A stretch of 6,488 bases of DNA from Deltaproteobacteria bacterium (GTDB taxonomy: Bacteria > Desulfobacterota > Dissulfuribacteria > Dissulfuribacterales > QOAL01): assembly GCA_027068235.1 (NCBI GenBank), contig JAMOUE010000349.1:1-6488 (forward strand), in the 5' to 3' direction. The notes beneath the pieces were generated by a model. That model searched no databases. It had not been told where the DNA came from and was given only the letters and a program-made list of their open reading frames with translations. Below, piece by piece: positions 1 through 5,734 of the stretch (positions are counted from its first letter, which is position 1; each line of letters begins with the position of its first letter). Both the position numbers and the translations under genes were made by a program.

Positions 1-120
1 ACCCTTCTGGGCCAATACCCTGGTTATGGCTGCTGTAAGCGTCGTCTTACCATGGTCAATGTGACCTATAGTCCCTACGTTTACATGCGGTTTCTTACGC
101 TCAAATTTCTCCTTGCTCAT
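1..120 (-). CDS. tuf: Elongation factor Tu, N-terminal part (partial)
   Basis: EF-Tu is the GTPase that carries aminoacyl-tRNA to the ribosomal A site. Only the first 40 codons lie in the window; the rest runs off the low-coordinate edge. The translation starts MSKEKFERKKPHVNVGTIGH and continues with the GTP-binding P-loop GHIDHGKT at residues 19-26, followed by TLTAAIT, which is diagnostic of EF-Tu. The family usually has Val where this protein has Ile21, a mild substitution. The start is ATG at 120-118, with a CTGAGGAG ribosome binding site at 138-131 about 10 bases upstream. It is the last visible gene of a tRNA-tuf cluster on the same strand, 62 bases after tRNA-Thr(GGU), and is probably co-transcribed with the tRNAs as in E. 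coli tufB. Whether a second tuf copy exists cannot be seen here. Confidence 0.96.
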   Translation of the reverse strand, partial: MSKEKFERKKPHVNVGTIGHIDHGKTTLTAAITRVLAQKG

Positions 121-130
121 GACCTATTTG

Positions 131-138
131 CTCCTCAG
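131..138 (-). promoter_or_regulatory. Ribosome binding site of tuf
   Basis: Read on the minus strand this is CTGAGGAG, a close match to the anti-Shine-Dalgarno complement, 10 bases before the tuf ATG. The remaining 139-182 stretch up to the tRNA is AT-rich. It shows no convincing terminator or promoter, which fits read-through from the tRNA genes into tuf. Confidence 0.75.
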
Positions 139-182
139 GTGTAAATTTTTTGGAAATTTGCTCAGACTTTAATATCCCCCAA

Positions 183-258
<76 letters not shown>

Positions 259-263
259 AGTGA

Positions 264-340
264 TGGAGCGGGAAACGGGACTCGAACCCGCAACCCTCAG
301 CTTGGAAGGCTGATGCTCTAGCCAATTGAGCTATTCCCGC
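264..340 (-). tRNA. tRNA-Gly (anticodon UCC)
   Basis: This is a 77-nt tRNA with encoded CCA. The acceptor stem GCGGGAA pairs with TTCCCGC. The anticodon stem TCAGC/GCTGA encloses the loop CTTCCAA, giving anticodon TCC at 306-304, which reads GGA (and GGG). The T arm GCGGG-TTCGAGT-CCCGT closes with one G-U pair. It is the counterpart of E. coli glyT in the thrU-tyrU-glyT-thrT-tufB order. Confidence 0.97.
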
Positions 341-358
341 TTTCCTAAAATATATTAA

Positions 359-379
359 CCCCTGTGCCTTGTCGGGGGG
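359..379 (-). other. Weak G/C hairpin in the Tyr-Gly tRNA spacer
   Basis: The spacer of 52 bases between tRNA-Tyr and tRNA-Gly (392-341) is much longer than the 5- and 10-base gaps elsewhere in the cluster. On the minus strand it contains a C-run (379-373 region) and GGGG (362-359) that can pair over about 4 bp with a loop of roughly 11 bases, followed by an AT-rich stretch. It could help precursor processing or cause partial termination. The stem is short, so this may be chance. Confidence 0.25.
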
Positions 380-392
380 ATGATATCAAAAC

Positions 393-477
393 TGGTGGAG
401 AGGGGAGGATTCGAACCTCCGAAGGCTTCGCCAACAGATTTACAGTCTGTCCCCTTTGGCCACTCGGGAACCTCTCC
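393..477 (-). tRNA. tRNA-Tyr (anticodon GUA)
   Basis: This is an 85-nt class II tRNA with a long variable arm and encoded CCA. The acceptor stem GGAGAGG pairs with CCTCTCC. The anticodon stem ACAGA/TCTGT encloses the loop CTGTAAA, giving anticodon GTA at 443-441, which reads UAC and UAU. The T arm is GGAGG-TTCGAAT-CCTCC, fully paired. It corresponds to E. coli tyrU in position and lies 10 bases after tRNA-Thr(UGU). Confidence 0.97.
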
Positions 478-487
478 ACATCTTTTC

Positions 488-563
488 TGGAGCTGGCGAT
501 GGGACTCGAACCCGCAACCTGCTGATTACAAATCAGCTGCTCTACCAATTGAGCTACGCCAGC
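488..563 (-). tRNA. tRNA-Thr (anticodon UGU), first tRNA of the cluster
   Basis: This is a 76-nt tRNA with encoded CCA. The acceptor stem GCTGGCG pairs with CGCCAGC. The anticodon stem GCTGA/TCAGC encloses the loop TTTGTAA, giving anticodon TGT at 530-528, which reads ACA (and ACG). It matches E. coli thrU in position. Its T stem, GCGGG against CCCAT, contains a C-A mismatch next to a terminal G-U pair; the other three tRNAs here have fully paired T stems. It lies about 17 bases downstream of a promoter -10 element, so it is the first gene of the operon. Confidence 0.96.
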
Positions 564-579
564 CCAAGCTGAGCAGACA

Positions 580-607
580 ATAATAGTCTCAAAAATGGAA
601 ATTGCAA
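580..607 (-). promoter_or_regulatory. Sigma70-type promoter of the tRNA-tuf operon
   Basis: On the minus strand there is a -35-like TTGCAA at 607-602, a 16-base spacer, and a -10 TATTAT at 585-580. Transcription would start near 573, about 10 bases before the first tRNA. An A/T-rich tract (625-608) lies just upstream of the -35 and could act as an UP element, as is common for stable-RNA promoters. The calls come from consensus matching only. Confidence 0.65.
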
Positions 608-621
608 GTATTTTTTAACAT

Positions 622-648
622 AAAAAATGGGGCCGACAAGGCCCCATT
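622..648 (-). terminator. Intrinsic terminator of the qmoABC operon
   Basis: On the minus strand AATGGGGCC (648-640) and GGCCCCATT (634-626) form a perfect 9-bp GC-rich stem with loop TTGTC, followed by a run of six T (627-622, overlapping the stem end). It begins 24 bases after the qmoC stop codon. No T-run follows on the plus strand, so it acts in the minus direction only. It separates qmoC from the tRNA promoter. Confidence 0.92.
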
Positions 649-672
649 GCAATATTGTCAATATTTCCCTTG

Positions 673-1950
673 TTACTCTTTATCTTCTGCCTTTTCCTCG
701 GTCTTTTCTGCCTCTTCTTCAGCAGGTCCAACAGGCAATACATCTTCCTCCATACCAAACCCTGCCTTACCAGCTTTCATATCGTCTTCATAGCGCTGAT
801 AGACATAAGCAGTGGTTCTGTAAAGAAGATGTGCAAACTTAGAATATGGCACAGCAAGAAACAGAGTAACAACTGTTGCCAAGTGCAGTATATACACTGG
901 ATAAGCGATACCGGCTATATTCATAAGCCTGAAAAGTTCAGCCAATATTCCAGTTACGCCTACTGCAAAGATAAGCCATATAAGAATCCAATCTTGCTCA
1001 GAACTCTTAAGAACACCCTCTGCTGTCTTCTGTTTCCTCATCTGGAAGATCATCCAGATTCCAACGATAAACATAACAGCAGCGATATTTGCAAATATCT
1101 TGATAGGATTCCATAGAGGCATTGGTGTAAAGTGTTTATGCAGGAACGGAACAAAAATCACGTCATTGATGATAAATACCGTGCCTGTAACTATAAACAG
1201 CATCACAAACGACCACAGAAGAAGCTTATGCCCCTTTGCCCTTTCCTTGGTCTCACCACATTGCTCAAACCGCTTGTGCTCCAAGATCTCCTTAACTGCA
1301 GGCACAAGATACTTTTCCAGCAATGCACCAATAGAAGGCTTTGGAGCAGTCCCAGTATATGAAACAACACCAGAACTTTTCGCAATGTCAGACCAAAAAC
1401 TGGTTATGCCTTTATAGGAAGCCCATACTACTAAACCAACAATGGGAAGCACCACCAGATCAATGGGTACAAATGTCAAGATCTTGTGATATGCAACAGT
1501 ACCCTCTGGAAATGGAAAGCCTTCTCCTGTGTGGAGTGACCAGAGAAAGGCCACAATATACCACACTACAAAGGCTGCCACCACTGTACCAATCACACCA
1601 GCGGTGTTTGACAGCATCTCAGACAGTGCCTTTGGTTCTGCATAGTACTTTATTGCATTGAGACGTATTGCGCCTAATACATCTCCTGGCTTGGCATCCC
1701 TTGGACAGTATGCAGAACAGTCACCACACTGATGACAAAGCCATACATCTGCATCTCCTGCAATCTTGGATGCTAGACCCCACTGTGCCCAGAGCATCTC
1801 CTTTCTTGGAAATGCTCTCTCCTCAGTTGAAAGGGGACAAACTACTGAGCAGGTTGCACACTGGTAGCACTTGTTAACAGTGTCGCCACCAGCTTCCATT
1901 AATCCCCTTATAAACGACAGATCCGGCTGTATCTTTTTTGTTTCAGCCAT
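673..1950 (-). CDS. qmoC: QmoC: membrane subunit of the quinone-interacting oxidoreductase, HdrC-HdrE-like fusion
   Basis: QmoC anchors the Qmo complex in the cytoplasmic membrane and passes electrons between menaquinol and the soluble QmoAB subunits, which serve APS reductase. The 425-residue protein has an HdrC-like ferredoxin domain with two complete [4Fe-4S] motifs, CYQCATCSVVCP (C28, C31, C34, C38) and CHQCGDCSAYCP (C72, C75, C78, C82). A cytochrome b (NarI/HdrE-like) region follows, with about six hydrophobic segments near 115-139, 156-178, 242-263, 284-303, 320-340 and 350-372. H155, H241, H356 and H374 lie in or next to these segments and are candidate heme b ligands (inference). The last 25 residues form a hydrophilic, Glu-rich tail. 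The ATG start has AGGAGGT 8 bases upstream, overlapping the qmoB stop; the gap to qmoB is 13 bases. It is the last gene of the operon and is followed by a terminator. Confidence 0.95.
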   Translation of the reverse strand: MAETKKIQPDLSFIRGLMEAGGDTVNKCYQCATCSVVCPLSTEERAFPRKEMLWAQWGLASKIAGDADVWLCHQCGDCSAYCPRDAKPGDVLGAIRLNAIKYYAEPKALSEMLSNTAGVIGTVVAAFVVWYIVAFLWSLHTGEGFPFPEGTVAYHKILTFVPIDLVVLPIVGLVVWASYKGITSFWSDIAKSSGVVSYTGTAPKPSIGALLEKYLVPAVKEILEHKRFEQCGETKERAKGHKLLLWSFVMLFIVTGTVFIINDVIFVPFLHKHFTPMPLWNPIKIFANIAAVMFIVGIWMIFQMRKQKTAEGVLKSSEQDWILIWLIFAVGVTGILAELFRLMNIAGIAYPVYILHLATVVTLFLAVPYSKFAHLLYRTTAYVYQRYEDDMKAGKAGFGMEEDVLPVGPAEEEAEKTEEKAEDKE

Positions 1951-1958
1951 TTTTCAAT

Positions 1959-1965
1959 ACCTCCT
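1959..1965 (-). promoter_or_regulatory. Ribosome binding site of qmoC overlapping the qmoB stop
   Basis: AGGAGGT on the minus strand is a perfect Shine-Dalgarno sequence 8 bases before the qmoC ATG. Two of its bases belong to the qmoB TAG stop codon (1966-1964). Ribosomes ending on qmoB would therefore keep this site open, suggesting coupled translation. Confidence 0.8.
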
Positions 1966-4282
1966 ACCAGCCCTTGAATGGATTTGGTCCCATTCCCAGC
2001 ACTTCCTCTACAAAATCATCTATAATCTGAGGAACCTTATCATATTCATCAATTGCTATCTCTCTCAATTTGACCCTTTCAGGCTCCATACCAAGAGAAT
2101 TGAGAGACTCTGCAACATTGTCCATACGTCTATTGGCAAGCTCACTACCCTTTATAAAGTGGCACTGATAGTCATCTCCATACCTACAACCAAGGAGTAG
2201 TGCGCCATCAAGCCCACTTGACATGGCGTCCTTGATCCAAGACACATTGACTGAACCAAGACAACGTACAGGAATAATCCTTACAAGAGGAGACCATGTC
2301 AGGCCCTTCTTAGCTGCCATTTCCAGGGCTGGATAAGCATCATTTTCACAAACAAAACAGATCATTCTGAGCTTGTCATCATCATCGTCTGGAACCTCTA
2401 TTGCCTTGATCATAGAGCCAACGATATCGATGTTGTAGTCCTTGAAACCAATGATACGCTCAGGACAAGCCCCCATACAGGTACCGCAACGGCGACATCT
2501 TGTTGGATTTGGCTTTGGAGTTCCTTTTTCGTCATCATCCAATGCACCAAAAGGACACTCTTCTGTACACCTCTTACACTGGGTACAACGCTGGAAGTAA
2601 AAATCTGGATAATCAAAGTCCCATGTACGTGGATGAACTGCATGACCTTCTTCTGCAGCCACAACAGACTGTATTGCCTTTAGTGCTGCACCTGTGGCAT
2701 CTTCCATTGCCTCTTCAATGGTCATGGTGCGGCGAACTCCACCTGCTGCGTAAACACCTGTACGGCGTGTTTCATATGGGAAGCAGATGAAGTTTGAATC
2801 ACAGTAACCACCAAAGAGATCCAAATCCCTAAATGCTGGCCCCTGCCTGTATGCAAAGTTGACAACAGGCTCAAACTTTGTAGTTGGAACCATTCCTGTT
2901 GCCAAAACTACCATATCAACATCAACGTTTATATCTTCCCCAAGAATTGTATCCTCAACGGTAACATTGAGGCCATCACCTGCAGCCTCAACCTTTGTTA
3001 CTGCGCCCTTGGTCAAGAATATTCCAGGATCATTCTGCAGCCCCTTATAGAAGTATTCATACTGACCTGGGGTCCTCATATGCTGATAAAATACAAAGGA
3101 TTTACCATCTTCTGGATTATCCTCGCGTACATACTTGGCCTGCTTTAAGGCAACCAAACTTGTAACTGCACCAGCATAAGGAAAGTCTGCATCGTCATCC
3201 TTACCACCTGGGCTTAGAACGAAGGCAACTGACTTAACCTCTTTACCGTCTGAAGGCCTCTTTATCTTGCCTTCCTTTGCAAGTTCCTCAAACTGCACGT
3301 TAGTCACGACATCTGGATTACCCCAGCCAAGATGTTCAAACTCACCTTCTTCTGGCTCGTAAGGCTTCCAACCAGAAGCCAGAACAATGGCACCTACTAT
3401 CTCTGCGTTTGGATCTACTTCCATGTAGTCATGACGGCCTTCATTCTTCTCTTCATACTTCTTTTTCTGTTCCTCTGCAGAAAGCTCGTTTCCGTTTTCA
3501 TCAAGTTTTTCTTCATCGGTAAGAGGAACAGGAGCATCCCACTCGCTCTTTGTACCAGCTTCCTTCAAGGAAATCCTAAAGAGACCAGGAGCACCTGCAG
3601 TACGTGCAACCTCAGTATTGGTACGAACATCAATATTTGGATTATTCTGAACCTTTTCAATCAGATCATTTACAACAGGATCTATCAAGGTGTCATAAGT
3701 TGGGCCAACTGGCACCTGCTTTCTAACCTTTGCAGCAAAACCACCCAACTGAGGCTCTTTTTCAACAAGCAAAACCTTATGACCTGCATCAGCTGCCTCA
3801 AGAGCTGCCGACAGACCAGAAATTCCACCGCCAATAACCAAAAGGTCCTCGCTGGCATCCTCGAGTTTGTCAGGAGTTGGTAACTCTGCCTTTTGGCATC
3901 TTGTTACGGCCATACGTACATAATCTTCAGCCAGCTCCTGAATGTGCTCCTTTTCCTTCTCTGGATCCTCAGCATCCTCTTTGACCTTTTTGGACCAGGC
4001 TACCAGTTCCCTGATTCCAACTTTTTCAACATAGACGCCAGGAAATTTTAGCCCTTCGAAATCATATCTGAAAGAGAGACCTAATATTGCCAGGGCGTTC
4101 AACTCCTCAGACTCAACGTCTGACTTTATCATGGCCAAGCCATCAGCACCGTATAAATCATCATGCTTTTTGGCCACTGCCACGCCCATTTCACCAGTGG
4201 CAAGCTCAAGAAGCTTGTCCACATCTACAGCCTCTCCTATTCCATCTCCGGTATATATGTACAATCCTATCTTCTTAGACAT
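1964..4282 (-). CDS. qmoB: QmoB: HdrA-like flavin/iron-sulfur subunit with MvhD-like C-terminus
   Basis: QmoB is the second soluble flavoprotein of the Qmo complex, relaying electrons between QmoC and QmoA/APS reductase. The 772 residues comprise an HdrA-like N-terminal domain (1-140), an FAD-binding Rossmann motif VIGGGISG (149-156), and a second dinucleotide-type segment ending in VVLATGMVP (458-466). The ferredoxin motifs CTQCKRCTEECP (C566, C569, C572, C576) and CRRCGTCMGACP (C596, C599, C602, C606) come next, then an MvhD/FrhD-like C-terminal domain with C642, C645, C674, C699 and C707. The ending GPNPFKGW is typical of QmoB. Oddly, there is no cysteine in residues 1-128, although HdrA proteins bind a cluster in this domain. 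A charged insert lies around 254-290. The ATG overlaps the qmoA TAA by one base (TAATG), with AGGAGG 8 bases upstream. Confidence 0.95.
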   Translation of the reverse strand: MSKKIGLYIYTGDGIGEAVDVDKLLELATGEMGVAVAKKHDDLYGADGLAMIKSDVESEELNALAILGLSFRYDFEGLKFPGVYVEKVGIRELVAWSKKVKEDAEDPEKEKEHIQELAEDYVRMAVTRCQKAELPTPDKLEDASEDLLVIGGGISGLSAALEAADAGHKVLLVEKEPQLGGFAAKVRKQVPVGPTYDTLIDPVVNDLIEKVQNNPNIDVRTNTEVARTAGAPGLFRISLKEAGTKSEWDAPVPLTDEEKLDENGNELSAEEQKKKYEEKNEGRHDYMEVDPNAEIVGAIVLASGWKPYEPEEGEFEHLGWGNPDVVTNVQFEELAKEGKIKRPSDGKEVKSVAFVLSPGGKDDDADFPYAGAVTSLVALKQAKYVREDNPEDGKSFVFYQHMRTPGQYEYFYKGLQNDPGIFLTKGAVTKVEAAGDGLNVTVEDTILGEDINVDVDMVVLATGMVPTTKFEPVVNFAYRQGPAFRDLDLFGGYCDSNFICFPYETRRTGVYAAGGVRRTMTIEEAMEDATGAALKAIQSVVAAEEGHAVHPRTWDFDYPDFYFQRCTQCKRCTEECPFGALDDDEKGTPKPNPTRCRRCGTCMGACPERIIGFKDYNIDIVGSMIKAIEVPDDDDDKLRMICFVCENDAYPALEMAAKKGLTWSPLVRIIPVRCLGSVNVSWIKDAMSSGLDGALLLGCRYGDDYQCHFIKGSELANRRMDNVAESLNSLGMEPERVKLREIAIDEYDKVPQIIDDFVEEVLGMGPNPFKGW

Positions 4283-5529
4283 TAGCTTGCCCTCCTAGCA
4301 ATTGTCTGAACGGCTTTGAGTGCCGCGGCTGTTGCGCTCTGACCAGAAGAAACAACATCAATTGGTCTCTTTGCGCAACCGCATGGAATAATTCCTTCCT
4401 TTTGTACAACGAATCCGTCGGAATCATACTCGATTCCAGGAATCTTTGTCTCGGCTCCAACAGGCTGCATTCCAGTAGCAAGCACTGCCATATCCACTTC
4501 CTGCTCCTTCTTACCACCGCCGATTGTATCCTCGGCTACTAGCTTAACCGTTCCAGGAGCATCACCTGGCAAGATATCTGCAACCTTACCCTTTATAAAA
4601 TGGACGCCATCCATTTCCTTTATCTTCTTATAGAACTTTTCATACTTGGCGCCAGGGGAGCGAATATCAATATAGAATACGTAACATTCACACTCGGGAT
4701 TCTGCTCCTTTATATAGGTAATCTGCTTCAATGTTGCCATACAGCATATATAGGAACAGAATCCAAGATGATTCTCGTCCCTAGAACCGGCACATTGCAC
4801 AAATCCAATACTCTTTGGAGCCTCATTGTCTGAGGGCCTGACTATCTTTCCTCCAGTTGGTCCTGATGGTGAAGCAAGCCTCTCCATCATCATATTAGTA
4901 ATGACGTTTTCATAGTCATTGAATTTTAAATTTGTCAGTTTGGTGGGGTCGTAGGGTTTCCAACCAGTTGCAACTATTATTGCCCCGACATTCAGATTAA
5001 ATGTCTCTGCAGACTGGCTTGGGTCAACGTGTCCGGCTGGCATAGCAGCCTTGATGGCTTCAAGCTCGTCTCCTGACACATTTTCCATATCCAATACACA
5101 CTGATTTGGGAACGCCATGGGATGAGGCATATAAATGGGCTTTCTTTTGCTCAAGCCAAAGTTAAACTCATCTGGCACTTCAGTAGTTGCTGCCTCTTCC
5201 CCAGCCTTGCAGTTGGTACATTGAGGAGTTGTACCCCTCGGACGCACCTTTAGGCACACATTGAAATCACCGGGCCCACCTGAGATGGACTCCACATCAG
5301 CCATAGTATAGAAGGTGATGCGTGGATTTGTCTTAATCCTCTTAAAGTTGATCTCAAGTCCACAAGTGGGCGGGCAAAGTTTAGGAAAGTACTTGTTGAG
5401 CTGCGCAACGCGCCCACCCAGGTAGCTTTCCTTCTCTACCAAATAAACATTGTAGCCCATTTCGGCGGCCTCTACGGCGGCTGTGACTCCGCTGAAACCT
5501 CCGCCAATTACTAGGATGCTATCGCTCAT
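4282..5529 (-). CDS. qmoA: QmoA: HdrA-like flavoprotein subunit of the Qmo complex
   Basis: QmoA is a cytoplasmic HdrA-like FAD/iron-sulfur protein, thought to be the Qmo subunit closest to APS reductase. The chosen 415-residue product starts MSDSILVIGGGFSG, placing the FAD-binding GGGFSG at residues 9-14 right at the N-terminus, as expected for QmoA. Other family marks are YFPKLCPPTCGLEI (C52, C56), a CTNC pair (C104, C107), FVQCAGSRDENH (C246), FCSYICC (C258, C262, C263), VVLATGMQP-like AVLATGMQP (348-356) and CGCA (C383, C385). An in-frame TTG at 5547 would add six residues, but the ribosome binding site lies inside that extension, so I prefer the ATG at 5529. It is the first gene of qmoABC, separated from aprA by a terminator. 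The downstream overlap with qmoB implies coupled translation and fixed stoichiometry. Confidence 0.95.
   Translation of the reverse strand: MSDSILVIGGGFSGVTAAVEAAEMGYNVYLVEKESYLGGRVAQLNKYFPKLCPPTCGLEINFKRIKTNPRITFYTMADVESISGGPGDFNVCLKVRPRGTTPQCTNCKAGEEAATTEVPDEFNFGLSKRKPIYMPHPMAFPNQCVLDMENVSGDELEAIKAAMPAGHVDPSQSAETFNLNVGAIIVATGWKPYDPTKLTNLKFNDYENVITNMMMERLASPSGPTGGKIVRPSDNEAPKSIGFVQCAGSRDENHLGFCSYICCMATLKQITYIKEQNPECECYVFYIDIRSPGAKYEKFYKKIKEMDGVHFIKGKVADILPGDAPGTVKLVAEDTIGGGKKEQEVDMAVLATGMQPVGAETKIPGIEYDSDGFVVQKEGIIPCGCAKRPIDVVSSGQSATAAALKAVQTIARRAS
4291..4296 (-). promoter_or_regulatory. Ribosome binding site of qmoB inside qmoA
   Basis: AGGAGG on the minus strand lies within the final codons of qmoA (encoding Arg-Arg), 8 bases before the qmoB ATG. 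Together with the TAATG stop/start overlap it indicates translational coupling of qmoA and qmoB. Confidence 0.8.
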
Positions 5530-5536
5530 CTCCCCG

Positions 5537-5541
5537 CTCCT
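5537..5541 (-). promoter_or_regulatory. Ribosome binding site that fixes the qmoA start
   Basis: AGGAG on the minus strand lies 7 bases before the ATG at 5529-5527. It sits inside the six-residue extension that would be coded from the upstream TTG (5547-5545). No comparable site precedes the TTG, so this decides for the ATG start. Confidence 0.8.
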
Positions 5542-5586
5542 TTTCAAATTTTTTTCCCAAAAAGGGATCTACCCTATGGGCAAGTA

Positions 5587-5621
5587 GCTCACGGCCTTGA
5601 ACTGTATTCGAGCCCGTGAGC
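5587..5621 (-). repeat. Inverted repeat in the qmoA leader
   Basis: Two perfect 8-base arms, GCTCACGG (5587-5594) and CCGTGAGC (5614-5621), are separated by 19 bases. They lie between the apr terminator and qmoA, where the qmo promoter or 5' untranslated region must be if qmo has its own promoter. It could be a DNA operator or an mRNA leader hairpin. No T-run follows it on the minus strand, so it is not a terminator. I could not identify convincing -35/-10 or -24/-12 elements in 5530-5632. Confidence 0.45.
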
Positions 5622-5632
5622 CACCTGTTATG

Positions 5633-5668
5633 AAAAAAATCCAGGCACCGCCTAAACGGTGCCTGGAT
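5633..5668 (-). terminator. Strong intrinsic terminator after aprA
   Basis: On the minus strand ATCCAGGCACCG (5668-5657) and CGGTGCCTGGAT (5650-5639) form a perfect 12-bp stem with a 6-base loop, followed by a run of seven T (5639-5633). It lies 48 bases after the aprA stop codon and so should end the apr transcript before qmoA. There is no T-run on the other side, so it is one-directional. Leakage into qmoABC remains possible. Confidence 0.95.
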
Positions 5669-5683
5669 AGTTATACTCACTTT

Positions 5684-5734
5684 CAGATCATTTGCCAATA
5701 AAAATTGGCCCTAGACTTAGTCAGAAATGATCTG
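5684..5734 (-). repeat. Nested inverted repeats spanning the aprA stop codon
   Basis: On the minus strand CAGATCATTT (5734-5725), which encodes the Gln-Ile-Ile near the AprA C-terminus, is perfectly complementary to AAATGATCTG (5693-5684) in the 3' untranslated region. Directly against the inner edge of the second arm sits a perfect 6-bp hairpin, GCCAAT-TTTT-ATTGGC (5709-5694). The RNA could fold into a branched element enclosing the TAA stop, upstream of the terminator. A role in protecting the 3' end of the abundant apr message is inference. Confidence 0.55.

Noticed and set aside
345..583. Short open frames on both strands over the tRNA region
   Set aside because: They overlap tRNA-Tyr and tRNA-Thr genes. 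Peptides such as GGFEPP and WDSNPQPADYK are typical false translations of tRNA T arms.
649..672. Direct repeat CAATATT twice between the qmoC stop and the terminator
   Set aside because: Seven AT-rich bases repeated once is easily due to chance and has no associated element.
655..1116. Plus-strand open frame of 153 codons
   Set aside because: It is antisense to the membrane region of qmoC. Its hydrophobic, Phe/Leu-rich start is what antisense reading of the Glu-rich qmoC tail produces.
3332..3883. Plus-strand open frame of 183 codons
   Set aside because: It lies wholly antisense to qmoB, whose protein is clearly conserved. Its translation looks like no known family and it has no ribosome binding site of note.
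5530..5547. Longer qmoA from the in-frame TTG at 5547, adding six residues
   Set aside because: The AGGAG ribosome binding site lies inside this extension, nothing similar precedes the TTG, and the Rossmann motif normally begins right after the short MSDSILVIG start.
5547..5577. Short G/C-flanked palindromes (CCCAAAAAGGG and CCCTATGGG types) before qmoA
   Set aside because: The stems are only 3-4 bp, and no T-run follows on the minus strand, so they do not support a terminator or a defined riboswitch.
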